Shown: piece by piece, positions 23,822 through 32,065 of the stretch
Layout: every line of letters starts with the position of its first letter
Position numbering within the stretch: position 1 is the stretch's first letter
DNA from: Verrucomicrobiota bacterium
GTDB taxonomy: Bacteria > Verrucomicrobiota > Verrucomicrobiia > Limisphaerales > UBA9464
Direction: 5' to 3'
Length of the DNA stretch: 42,402 nt
Assembly: GCA_017309115.1 (NCBI GenBank)
Contig: JAFLEF010000061.1
Location: forward strand, 1-42,402
Position numbers and translations under genes: made by a program
The notes under the pieces: model-generated
Seen by the model: the letters and a program-made list of their open reading frames with translations, nothing else
Told to the model about the DNA's origin: nothing
Databases searched by the model: none

Positions 23822-26800
23822 GTGTCGCCGGCGATTTCGTCCGGATGGCGAGCGTTGTGGCTTTTGCTCCTGACAGTATGGAGTGCCGGGCTGCTGCGCG
23901 CCGCCGCGCCGGAGTTGACCGTCACGCGTCTGGAGGATGGTCGTTTGGAGCTGCGCTGGGCGGTTTCGACCGAGTCCTATGCCTTGGAATCCGGGAGCGC
24001 TCTGACGGAGTTACCCAATTGGCAGGCCGCGACCGAATCGCCGACGGTGGAGAACGGCTTTCAGGTGGTCAGAACCGCACCGTCAGCGGGGACCCGCTTC
24101 TATCGGTTGCGTCAGTTGAGTGGCCCGCTGGTCACGGTGACCCAAACGTCGCCGGTCTTGGGAGAAGCGACGGTTTCGGTGACTCGGGAAGTGGTCTTTG
24201 AACTCAGTGGCGCGTTGGCGACGGGAACCTCGTTGTCCCTGTCACGAGTCTCGGCTGAGGCGGCGGGGCGACCCTTGTTGTCCCGAGCGGATCTGTCGGC
24301 CGACCGGCGGCGTGCCACGTTGTTCTTCCTCGAGAATTTGCCGCCGGGAACACGGATCACAGTGACCTTTGATGGCACCGATCTGCGGGATGATCTGGGT
24401 AGGGCGGTGGACCTGGATGGCGATGGGACTGCGGGCGGCAGTTTTGTGCTGACCTATGAGACGGCCAACACGGCTCGGTTGGCCGGGACTTCCATTTCGG
24501 GACGCGTGCTGGCCTCGGAGAAAGGCGCGGGCGGTGCGGATGTGCCGTTGGTGGGAGTCACGATTTCCGTGGATGGGCAGGAGGAAACCCTGCGGACCAC
24601 GTCGGCGGCGGACGGGTCGTTTGTACTGACCAATTGTCCGGCGGGCCGATTCTTCGTGAATGTGGATGGCCGGACTGCAACGGCGAGCCAATGGCCGGCG
24701 GGTGCGTATTACCCGGTGATCGGCAAAGCCTGGGTGGCAGAGGCGGGCCGGACCAACAATCTCGCGGGAGGAACAGGTCTCATTTACCTGCCGCTGGTGG
24801 CGGCGGGGACTTTGCAACCAGTCAGTGAAGTGGCGGAAACCAAGGTGACTTTCCCGGAGTCGGTCGTGGCGGCAAATCCGGCGTTGGCCGGGGTGGAGAT
24901 TCGGGTGCCGGCGAACGGGTTGTTTTCGGACAACGGGACGCGCGGCGGGTTGGTGGGATTGGCCCCGGTGGCGTCGGATCGATTGCCGGAACCGTTGCCG
25001 GCGGGATTGAGTCACGTGATGGACATTTCGATTCAGACGAGCGGTCCCCAAAACTTCACAGCCCCAGTTCCGGCGCGGTTTCCGAATTTGGTGGATCCCG
25101 CCACGGGCGTGAAATTGGCTCCCGGAGCCAAGAGCGCCTTGTGGAGTTTCAATCATGACACCGGACGGTGGGAGTTGCAGGGCAGCATGACGGTGTCGCC
25201 GGACGGAAACTTCCTCGATACGGATGCTGGCGTGGGCATTCGGCAGCCCGGTTGGCATGGATCGTCGCCGGGCACCCAGGGTGGAGGAGGTCCGCCCCCA
25301 CCGTGTTCCCCGGGCGGCATCCTGGCCGAGGGCACCTCCAGTTGTGGCCCGCCCGATAATTGTCCCGAGGAACCGTCCGAGTCTCTCCGTGAGGCGCGGC
25401 AGTGTGAAGCACGGGCTGCGGCCTGCGCCCTGAAGTGTTACGAGGATTGCGGCACGGCCGGAAAACCTGAGTCCCTCACTGACTTGGCCAGCTTGGCCAA
25501 AGACTGCCGGGAAGGCGCTATCTGCTCCAAGCAGTGTCTGGATGATGGCAAAGACTGCAAAGAGAAGGCTTTGAAGTGCCTTTTGGGTTTGGGCGGGTTC
25601 AGGCGGGTGACCCGCTGGGCAGAAGTGCCGGATCCGTTGGAATTGGAAGCCCAGCGGATCATCGCGCTGCTGGAGTCGCTGAATGCCCGGTGGATTGCTT
25701 TGGCGGATCTGATGAGCCTGGCGCCGTCGTTGGAACAGTTGCCCCCGGCGCAGCGGGCCCAGGCAGAACTGCTGGCGGGTGAGATCTTCGATACCATGTC
25801 GGGCCAGGCGCCGGCGGCGTTTGCGCAGGCTCAGACGCGCCGCCTGCTCCAGGCCGCGTTGCTGTCTCCCTTGGTCGACGAGTTTCTGCCGCCGGTCAGC
25901 GGCTACTATGTGCTGGAAGATCTCGAATCGGGTCTGGTGCGGCGCGGGCGGACGGAACCCCGCGGTATCCTCTCCGGAATCATCATGCGGGCGGAAACGC
26001 AGTATCGGATTCGCCTGCTGCTGGGCCCCGGACTCAGCTACTTCGAGCAAACCTTCGTCAGCGGCGCCAATGGGCAGCAGACCGAAATTCCCTACGGCCG
26101 GGCTTTGACGCTTTCGAACACTGATGTGGACGGCGATGGGATTCCGGCCGAAGCGGAGTTTGTGTTGGGTACTCGAGATGATCGGGCGGACACCGATGGC
26201 GACGGGGTCAAGGACCTGACGGAGATACGGAATCAATCGAATCCGCTGGACGGTCAGCCTGCTGTTACCGGCGTGGTTGCGTCGCTGGACACTCCGGGCA
26301 ACGCGACGGATTTGGTCTCCGTCGGAAGCCGGGTTTACCTCGCCGACGGTTCGGCCGGGGTGGCGGTGGTGGATGTCTCCAATCCCCTCAGTCCCGTGCT
26401 GGTTCGTCAGGCCGACACTCCTGGAGTGGCGCGGGCGATTGCGGCGGAAGGGGACATCGTGGCGGTGGCGGACGGTCCTCAGGGGTTGGCAGTGTTGAAC
26501 ATTGCCAATTCGGCGAATCCGGTTCTGAGGGAGAACACGCCTCTCGGAGGAGTCGCCCGAGCGGTGGCCTTGGCCAACGGCGTGGCTTATGTGGGATTGG
26601 CGGGGGGCGATATCGTCGCAGTGGATGTGCAAACGGGTTTAGTGCGGAACCGCGTTCGTTTGCCAGGCAATCCCCTGGTAGAGGATGTCCTGGTTTCGGA
26701 GGGGATTGTTTACGTCTGGGCGGCTGGAAAGCTTTCGGTTTTGGATGTCCGAACCGGAGGACTCGAGCTGTTGCGCACCGTGGATGCCCGAGTGTCGGGA

Positions 26801-28315
26801 GGACAATTTGATCGGCAAATGCGGCTGACCATGGGGTCGGGACGGTTGTTTGGGGCCTTCCCCACGGGAGTGGCGTTTTTCGATCTGACTGATCCGCTGG
26901 TGCCGACCGTTCTCGCGGCCCCCAGTACGACCCAAAATGGTTGGAAGCAGTTGGTTCAGGTGTTGCCCAATTTGGCTCTCACTCCCGATGGCGTGGCTCT
27001 GGTGGACGAACCGCAGCACGACGTGTCCGTCTACAGTTTGGGAGACAACGGCACTTCCTTGAATTTCCTCTCCCGGTTCCCCACGCCCGGCGTTTCCTTC
27101 GCGCTCGTGCTGGACCGGGGATTGGCGTTCCTGGCGGATGGTCCGTCGGGATTGCAGGTCATTAACTTCGCGCCCACCGATCAGGCGGGAATTCCGCCTA
27201 CGGTCACCCTGGAAGCCAGTTTCCCCCTCGATCCCGCGCAAGTGGAATCAGGTCAGCGAGCCCGGGTCGTGGCGGTCGCTAACGACGATGTGATGGTGCG
27301 TCAGGTGGAGTTCTTCCTCAATGGCGAGCGCGTGGCCACTGATGGCGGATGGCCCTTTGAACTGGTGTTCAATGTTCCCGAACGAACCGCGGCCGTGACT
27401 CAGTTCCGACTCCAGGTTCGCGCTACGGATGTTGGTGGCAACGTCACCGATTCGCCGGAGTTGACGGTGGCGATCCTGCCAGATCAGACGCCACCCCGGG
27501 TGATTTCACTCTCACCGCGCGACGGGGCGGTGGTGTCCGAGTTGACACAGTTGGTGGCGTTCTTTACCGAACCACTCGATGCCACGTCTCTGGCGGGCGC
27601 TTCCTTCATACTACTTTCCGCGGGACCGGACCTCGACTTCGGAACGGCGGATGATGCCGGGGTGGTGGGATCGGCCGACTACGACAGTGCGACGCTGAGC
27701 GCGGTTTGGACGCCGGGGAGCGGGTTGGGGAATGGCCGGTATCGGCTCACGGTTCAGGGCGTGAAGGACTTAGCGGGCAATTCCCAGACGCAAGCGGCCG
27801 TGGCTCAGTTCTACATAGCCCCCGGTGGTGCCGATGGGGACGCCGACAACGATGGGTTGAGCAATGCCGAAGAAGGTGAAGTCAGGACCAGTCCCTTTGT
27901 GGCCGACACCGACGGAGATGGTTGGGGGGATGAGGTGGAAGTCAGCGATCAAAAGGACCCGCGGGATCCCACGTCCCGTCCGTCGCAAACCTTTGTTTCC
28001 GCTCCCCTGACGCAGATCGAAGTGGCTGATGCGGCGGATCAACTTGCGGCCGGCAATGGTCCGGTGGTGGCGCGGCCCTTGGTTGACGTGGAAGTGACCG
28101 ATTTGACCGACGAACTTCCGACCTCGGGCACTTGGGTGGCCAAGCCCCCCGTTCGGTTGGAAGTCAGTTCCAACGAGGACCAGATCCCGCTGGTGCTCGG
28201 ACCTCAAGTGGCTCGCCCGCGGGTCACCCTCGAAGTCTCTGATCCGGCCGATCAAATCTCTTCCACGGGAACTCCGGTTCTCGCCAAGCCGCCCGTCCGA
28301 GTTACTCGGCCTTGA
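23822..28315 (+). CDS. Very large exported adhesin-like multidomain protein
   Basis: From a GTG at 23822 the product is 1497 residues; a TTG at 23744 is the alternative, and no in-frame ATG precedes the signal peptide (ALWLLLLTVWSAGLL). Modules in order: a beta-sandwich ending TRFYRLR (about 25-95); an Ig-like segment; a carboxypeptidase-regulatory-like domain (about 225-290); a cysteine-rich region (about 495-600, CALKCYEDCG and CSKQCLDDGKDCKEK); a Ca-binding TSP3-type segment (DVDGDGIPAEAEF, TDTDGDGV-like); LVIVD-like propeller repeats (about 815-1120); two Ig-like domains; a second Ca-binding segment (DADNDGLSNAEEGEV); and four 24-residue repeats at the C-terminus. It is probably surface-located or secreted and Ca-stabilised, with adhesion as the likeliest role (inference). 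The glycine-rich protein gene follows after 30 bases. Confidence 0.85.
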   Translation: MSPAISSGWRALWLLLLTVWSAGLLRAAAPELTVTRLEDGRLELRWAVSTESYALESGSALTELPNWQAATESPTVENGFQVVRTAPSAGTRFYRLRQLSGPLVTVTQTSPVLGEATVSVTREVVFELSGALATGTSLSLSRVSAEAAGRPLLSRADLSADRRRATLFFLENLPPGTRITVTFDGTDLRDDLGRAVDLDGDGTAGGSFVLTYETANTARLAGTSISGRVLASEKGAGGADVPLVGVTISVDGQEETLRTTSAADGSFVLTNCPAGRFFVNVDGRTATASQWPAGAYYPVIGKAWVAEAGRTNNLAGGTGLIYLPLVAAGTLQPVSEVAETKVTFPESVVAANPALAGVEIRVPANGLFSDNGTRGGLVGLAPVASDRLPEPLPAGLSHVMDISIQTSGPQNFTAPVPARFPNLVDPATGVKLAPGAKSALWSFNHDTGRWELQGSMTVSPDGNFLDTDAGVGIRQPGWHGSSPGTQGGGGPPPPCSPGGILAEGTSSCGPPDNCPEEPSESLREARQCEARAAACALKCYEDCGTAGKPESLTDLASLAKDCREGAICSKQCLDDGKDCKEKALKCLLGLGGFRRVTRWAEVPDPLELEAQRIIALLESLNARWIALADLMSLAPSLEQLPPAQRAQAELLAGEIFDTMSGQAPAAFAQAQTRRLLQAALLSPLVDEFLPPVSGYYVLEDLESGLVRRGRTEPRGILSGIIMRAETQYRIRLLLGPGLSYFEQTFVSGANGQQTEIPYGRALTLSNTDVDGDGIPAEAEFVLGTRDDRADTDGDGVKDLTEIRNQSNPLDGQPAVTGVVASLDTPGNATDLVSVGSRVYLADGSAGVAVVDVSNPLSPVLVRQADTPGVARAIAAEGDIVAVADGPQGLAVLNIANSANPVLRENTPLGGVARAVALANGVAYVGLAGGDIVAVDVQTGLVRNRVRLPGNPLVEDVLVSEGIVYVWAAGKLSVLDVRTGGLELLRTVDARVSGGQFDRQMRLTMGSGRLFGAFPTGVAFFDLTDPLVPTVLAAPSTTQNGWKQLVQVLPNLALTPDGVALVDEPQHDVSVYSLGDNGTSLNFLSRFPTPGVSFALVLDRGLAFLADGPSGLQVINFAPTDQAGIPPTVTLEASFPLDPAQVESGQRARVVAVANDDVMVRQVEFFLNGERVATDGGWPFELVFNVPERTAAVTQFRLQVRATDVGGNVTDSPELTVAILPDQTPPRVISLSPRDGAVVSELTQLVAFFTEPLDATSLAGASFILLSAGPDLDFGTADDAGVVGSADYDSATLSAVWTPGSGLGNGRYRLTVQGVKDLAGNSQTQAAVAQFYIAPGGADGDADNDGLSNAEEGEVRTSPFVADTDGDGWGDEVEVSDQKDPRDPTSRPSQTFVSAPLTQIEVADAADQLAAGNGPVVARPLVDVEVTDLTDELPTSGTWVAKPPVRLEVSSNEDQIPLVLGPQVARPRVTLEVSDPADQISSTGTPVLAKPPVRVTRP
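28004..28288 (+). repeat. Four-fold 24-residue repeat encoded at the 3' end
   Basis: Units begin PLTQIEVADAADQ, PLVDVEVTDLTDE, PPVRLEVSSNEDQ and PRVTLEVSDPADQ and are 24, 23, 24 and 24 residues long. Each ends V-A/L-(R/K), and a partial fifth unit (PPVRVTRP) closes the protein. The DNA units have diverged, so selection appears to hold the protein pattern rather than recent slippage creating it. Confidence 0.85.
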
Positions 28316-28345
28316 CCCCTTTTTATTGATTTAACTCACTCGCCT

Positions 28346-29473
28346 ATGAAGACACCTGTTTCCTGGATTGCTGTGGTTGCCCTGTTGGGCGTTGGTGGAT
28401 GGGGAGCCTCCGCCCAGGCTTTCGATTCCGGCAGCAATGGTTCGTATGGGGCCATCACGGTACCCAACAACACAACGACCACCCTCGAACTCCCGCCGGA
28501 CGGAATCCTGCATTGCACGACCGTCACCTTGGGGAATAACTCCACGCTGCAATTCACGCCGAATGCCTTGAACACCCCCGTCTTCATCCTGGCCCAGGGG
28601 GATGTGGCCGTGGGCTTCAACTCGTCCATCACGGTTTCGGGAGCATCCGCGAGTGGCGCCATTGGGGGCAAGGGCGGTCCCGGTGGATTTGACGGGGGCA
28701 TGGGAGGATTTGGTCCGTCGGCGCCCGCCAATCGGGGTGGCGATGGGTATGGACCGGGTCGCGGGATCAACGTGGAAGGAAAGCGTTTTGCCGCCCACGC
28801 CAACGTGGAAGATTCCAACACGAACGTTTATGGGAATGCGCTCGTGATGCCTCTGATTGGCGGTTCCGGTGGAGCCGGATCCAACGGCAATCCCGGACAA
28901 GGCGGCGGCGGAGGCGGGGGAGCCCTTCTGATCGCGTCGAGCACCTCCATCGTTCTTAACGGGTCTATCTTTGCTTCCCCTGGCGTGGGGGTTGGGTATG
29001 GCAGTGGTGGTTCAGTCCGTTTGATCGCTCCCACGGGAGGTGGCAGTGGAGGTATCCAAACCGGGACCTTCGGTCGAGGCCTCGGCCGCATTCGCATCGA
29101 CACCACGAATCCGTTGGCCTTCCGCAATCTGTCCTATTCCGGCCGCACCACCCGCGGAAAGCAAATGACGGTGTTTCCGCCCGTGGCGTCCTCGCTGCAC
29201 TTCGTGGAAGTGGCCGGACAAACCATCCCGGTGGGCGCCCCTGCGGCTGTCACCGTCACCTTGCCCGTGGGCGCGCCGCTCACCCAGACGGTGAAGCTCC
29301 GCGCGCAGGGCTTCACCGGTGAGGTACCCGTTCGCCTGGTGGTGACACCCGAGCATTCGCCCTCCACGGAGGTGGATCTGGTATTGAATGCGGCAGCCAA
29401 TCCGCCGGAACTGACGACGCAAATCACCCTGACCGTCGGCGAGCCCACTCGAGTGGAAGCCTGGACCCGGTAG
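28346..29473 (+). CDS. Glycine-rich secreted protein (gene X)
   Basis: The 375-residue protein has a signal peptide (to about residue 24), a beta-rich N-terminal region, and a glycine-rich core with NALVMPLIGGSGGAG followed by a run of nine glycines before ALLIASS. It closes with a C-terminal beta domain (about 265-375). The core pattern, an IGGSGG followed by poly-Gly and 'ALLIAS', is a recurring style in secreted Verrucomicrobial proteins of unknown role; it may form a beta-helix. It probably shares an operon with the adhesin-like gene 30 bases upstream. Part of its coding sequence and its 3' end are duplicated at 36311-36413 with about 590 bp deleted. Its stop codon lies inside the 54-bp segment shared by both loci. 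Function unknown. Confidence 0.75.
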   Translation: MKTPVSWIAVVALLGVGGWGASAQAFDSGSNGSYGAITVPNNTTTTLELPPDGILHCTTVTLGNNSTLQFTPNALNTPVFILAQGDVAVGFNSSITVSGASASGAIGGKGGPGGFDGGMGGFGPSAPANRGGDGYGPGRGINVEGKRFAAHANVEDSNTNVYGNALVMPLIGGSGGAGSNGNPGQGGGGGGGALLIASSTSIVLNGSIFASPGVGVGYGSGGSVRLIAPTGGGSGGIQTGTFGRGLGRIRIDTTNPLAFRNLSYSGRTTRGKQMTVFPPVASSLHFVEVAGQTIPVGAPAAVTVTLPVGAPLTQTVKLRAQGFTGEVPVRLVVTPEHSPSTEVDLVLNAAANPPELTTQITLTVGEPTRVEAWTR

Positions 29474-29537
29474 TTCGAACCGGCGGCGTTGATCTTCGGG
29501 TGGAATCGGATCAGGCGGAACCCTGCGGGTTCCGTCA

Positions 29538-29771
29538 GTCTGCCGCGTGGAGGAACAGGTCACCAACACCCGACCGCTGGCACGCCTCGACCATCAGGTT
29601 CAGTCTCCGACCATCGCGCCGCCGTTTCTCGATAAGACGACCCTGGTGGGCTGCAAAGGCCACCGGGGATTTGCCCTCGGCAATCCGCTGCCGCATCCGG
29701 AGGAACCGTCGTTTTTTTGGCCTGCCGCCCTGAATCGCGACGGGATCACGGTCAACCTCCGGCAGCTCACC
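29538..29771 (+). pseudogene. Internal fragment of gene Y (mutarotase-like)
   Basis: These 234 bases align without gaps to 36870-37103 inside the intact gene Y. The frame is open, and about 60 of 73 residues agree by eye (for example PHPEEPSFFWPAALNRDGI in both). The 5' and 3' thirds of the gene are missing: it is joined directly to the 54-bp segment that follows gene X, and it runs into unrelated sequence ahead of the sigma factor gene. No start or signal peptide remains, so it is a remnant. Confidence 0.8.
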
Positions 29772-29827
29772 ATTCTCCCAAGATCCCTTGTTACACTCGG
29801 GAGAGGCGGTGGAAATATAGGGCAGAG

Positions 29828-30358
29828 ATGCTCAGTGATCATGAACAGGAGCGGTTCCTGCGGCTGTGGGCGGATGCCCAGCCGGCGGTCGCGGCGTTTG
29901 TTCATTCGGTGGTGCGTGATTCGGCGGCGGCGAAGGATGTGCTTCAGGAGACGGCTTTGGTGCTGTTCCGTCGGTTTGGAGATTATGACGGTGGCCGTCC
30001 GTTCCTGGCGTGGGCGCTGGGTGTCGCGAAGCTGCAGGTTCTGGGGTTTCGTCGGGATGAAGCCCGGAGCCTGGTGACCTTCGATACCGAGCTGTTCGAC
30101 CAGTTCACGGTGGCCTGGGCGGAACAGGCGCCGGCGGTCAGCCAGCAATCGGTCGCGCTGGAGCTTTGCCTGGAACGGATGGCGGCCCGGCCGAGGCAAC
30201 TCCTCCGCTGGCGCTACTTCGAGGATCTGAAGTCGGAGGAGATTGCGAGTCGGCTGGGCAGCAAGAGTGCGGTGGTGCGGGTGACGCTGCAGCGCCTTCG
30301 GGAGCAGTTGCGGGAGTGCGTGGAAAAGCAGCTGCGACTGGAAGGGAGGGCCTGGTGA
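29828..30358 (+). CDS. ECF sigma factor, Rhodopirellula/Verrucomicrobium type
   Basis: The 176-residue protein has the two domains of an extracytoplasmic-function sigma factor. Sigma-2 (about residues 8-75) has AAAKDVLQETALVLFRRF and a PFLAWALGVAKLQVLGFRRD segment for core and -10 recognition. Sigma-4 (about 112-168) has a helix-turn-helix around EEIASRLGSKSAVVRVTLQRLREQL. The ATG at 29828 is preferred because upstream frame is repeat-derived. Its last codon and stop overlap the GTG start of the FecR-type gene (GTGA), indicating translational coupling and control by that membrane protein. The nearest downstream target is the 1187-residue sugar-binding-type protein. A TTGTTACACT sequence near 29788 could be part of a promoter, but I cannot confirm it. 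Confidence 0.92.
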   Translation: MLSDHEQERFLRLWADAQPAVAAFVHSVVRDSAAAKDVLQETALVLFRRFGDYDGGRPFLAWALGVAKLQVLGFRRDEARSLVTFDTELFDQFTVAWAEQAPAVSQQSVALELCLERMAARPRQLLRWRYFEDLKSEEIASRLGSKSAVVRVTLQRLREQLRECVEKQLRLEGRAW

Positions 30359-31995
30359 AGGATCCCAGGGACCTGATCGCGGGTCACCTCGACGACACAT
30401 TGAGCGGGTCGGAGCGGAACGAACTGACCGCGTGGCTCAAGGCGCATCCGGACAACCTGCGCCAGTTCGTGGACGCCAGCCTGTTCGATGAAAGCCTGCG
30501 GACGGCGGTGCGCAGTCGGTGTCAGCAGGAGGCGATGGAGTCGTTTGACGAGCCTCTCGAAGAGGGACAGTGGCGACGGGCGCTCCGGGCGTTTGGAACG
30601 ATTTCGAAGGCTTGCTTGGGGTCGCGGGTGCGGGTGGCGATGGTGGGTGTGGGGGCGGTGGCACTGTTGGTCGGGATGGGGTGGCTGCATTGGCCGCGCC
30701 CTTCCACGGCCGCGGCGGGCGAGGTTGCGTGGGCCAGGGTGGTCCAGACCCGCAGCACGCAGGTGGCGTCAGTCATGCCGGCGCTGCAGGTGGGACGTGC
30801 GCTTCCGGCTTCCCGGATTGTCCTGCTGACGGGTGCCCTCGAACTCAGCCTGAGCAATGGCGTGACGATCGTCTTTGAAGGGCCGGGCGACCTGGAATTG
30901 GTCACGCCCATGCGCGTGGTGCTGAGGTCGGGGCAGACGGTGGTGCGGGTCCCGGCTGAGGCGATCGGGTTTCAGTTGGAGACGACCACGGCGCAGGTCA
31001 CGGATCTGGGCACGGAATTCGGGGTGAAGTGCGGTCCGGGCGGTGTTTCAGAGGTCCTCGTGTTCGACGGCAAGGTGCTGGCGTCCGCGCCGGGTGGCAC
31101 TGATGCGTTCCCGAGGCAGTTGACGGCCGGCACAGCGGCGCGGTTTGCGCCCGACCAGACGCGTCCGAACCCGATTGCGTATCGACCGGAACGGTTCGTG
31201 CGACGCCTGACGGCGGACAAGCCCGTGGAACTGGATGAGCCGGGAAGCCCGCTGTTCAATCCCACCCAGCACGAGGAGATTGTGGTCGTGCGGCCAGATC
31301 GGGTGCTGACCATTGACGGCGATCTGTCGGATTGGAACGGAGCGCATGGTTTCCGCGCCGTGCGGAACGAGTCGGCCGGGGAATTCGTGGAAGGGCGGAT
31401 GCGATACGATGCCGGGTTTCTCTACGTCGGGGCGCATGTGGGTGATCCGGCGCCCCTGCGCAACGTGGTGGATCCGGCGACGGATCCGGAACTGGGCTGG
31501 CGTGGGGGAGGCTTGCAGATCCGAATCGCTACGGACCCGGCGATCGGTTGGCCCGTGGACGGAAATTCGGCAGCGTACTATACGATGCGGCGCTTGGCGA
31601 CGGACGATGCCCAGGTGGCGCGAGCGACCAATCCCCATCTGGTCCATCTCACGCTCTGGCATCATGCCCCGAGTGCGCAGGCCTGCCTGCATCTGGCCTT
31701 CGGCATGGATCTGCACGGCGGCCGGATCAATCCGCCCGGCTACCGCGCGGCGTATCGCAAGGATCCCGACGGCCGTGGCTATACCCTCGAATACGCGATT
31801 CCCTGGAGCCTGCTGAATGCGTCGCGGGTGCCGCAGTCGGGCGATGCGCTGGCGGTGACGTGGACGGCGCATTGGAGTGATGCGAGCGGCCGGTTGTGGC
31901 GCGGGCAATGGGTGGAACTGCGGAATGCCGCGGAACCACTCCGCATCCACACCTGGGAACGCGCGGCCACGTGGGGGAAAGCCGTGTTTCAGTGA
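30355..31995 (+). CDS. FecR-domain transmembrane regulator with CBM9-like domain
   Basis: The 546-residue protein starts with GTG at 30355 behind a good purine-rich site (GGGAGGG). Residues 1-90 are cytoplasmic and include an anti-sigma-like segment (LIAGHLDDTLSGSERNEL). A membrane helix spans about 95-115, and a FecR domain follows at about 150-270 (FEGPGDLELVT, TAQVTDLGTEFGVK). A CBM9/DOMON-like beta domain fills about 315-540, recognised by TIDGDLSDWNGAH and LEYAIPWSLLN. It probably senses a carbohydrate-related signal outside the inner membrane and controls the sigma factor encoded just upstream. FecR proteins normally transmit signals to ECF sigma factors; the fused sugar-binding-like sensor is the distinctive part. 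The ligand is unknown. Confidence 0.88.
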   Translation: MKDPRDLIAGHLDDTLSGSERNELTAWLKAHPDNLRQFVDASLFDESLRTAVRSRCQQEAMESFDEPLEEGQWRRALRAFGTISKACLGSRVRVAMVGVGAVALLVGMGWLHWPRPSTAAAGEVAWARVVQTRSTQVASVMPALQVGRALPASRIVLLTGALELSLSNGVTIVFEGPGDLELVTPMRVVLRSGQTVVRVPAEAIGFQLETTTAQVTDLGTEFGVKCGPGGVSEVLVFDGKVLASAPGGTDAFPRQLTAGTAARFAPDQTRPNPIAYRPERFVRRLTADKPVELDEPGSPLFNPTQHEEIVVVRPDRVLTIDGDLSDWNGAHGFRAVRNESAGEFVEGRMRYDAGFLYVGAHVGDPAPLRNVVDPATDPELGWRGGGLQIRIATDPAIGWPVDGNSAAYYTMRRLATDDAQVARATNPHLVHLTLWHHAPSAQACLHLAFGMDLHGGRINPPGYRAAYRKDPDGRGYTLEYAIPWSLLNASRVPQSGDALAVTWTAHWSDASGRLWRGQWVELRNAAEPLRIHTWERAATWGKAVFQ

Positions 31996-32065
31996 ACCCC
32001 CAGCAGCGCGAACCAACGCGGGATCGAAGCCGCAGACTGATACCTCAACCATTCCCGAAAGAACC

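Noticed and set aside
24242-26632. 796-codon open frame on the minus strand
   Set aside because: It lies wholly opposite the 1497-residue exported protein, whose domains and signal peptide are convincing; the translated sequence is rich in His, Arg and Gln as expected of an antisense shadow in GC-rich DNA.
29547-30077. Open frame running from the gene Y fragment into the sigma factor region
   Set aside because: Only the first 75 codons match gene Y; the rest is in the wrong frame for the sigma factor, which has a better start at 29828.
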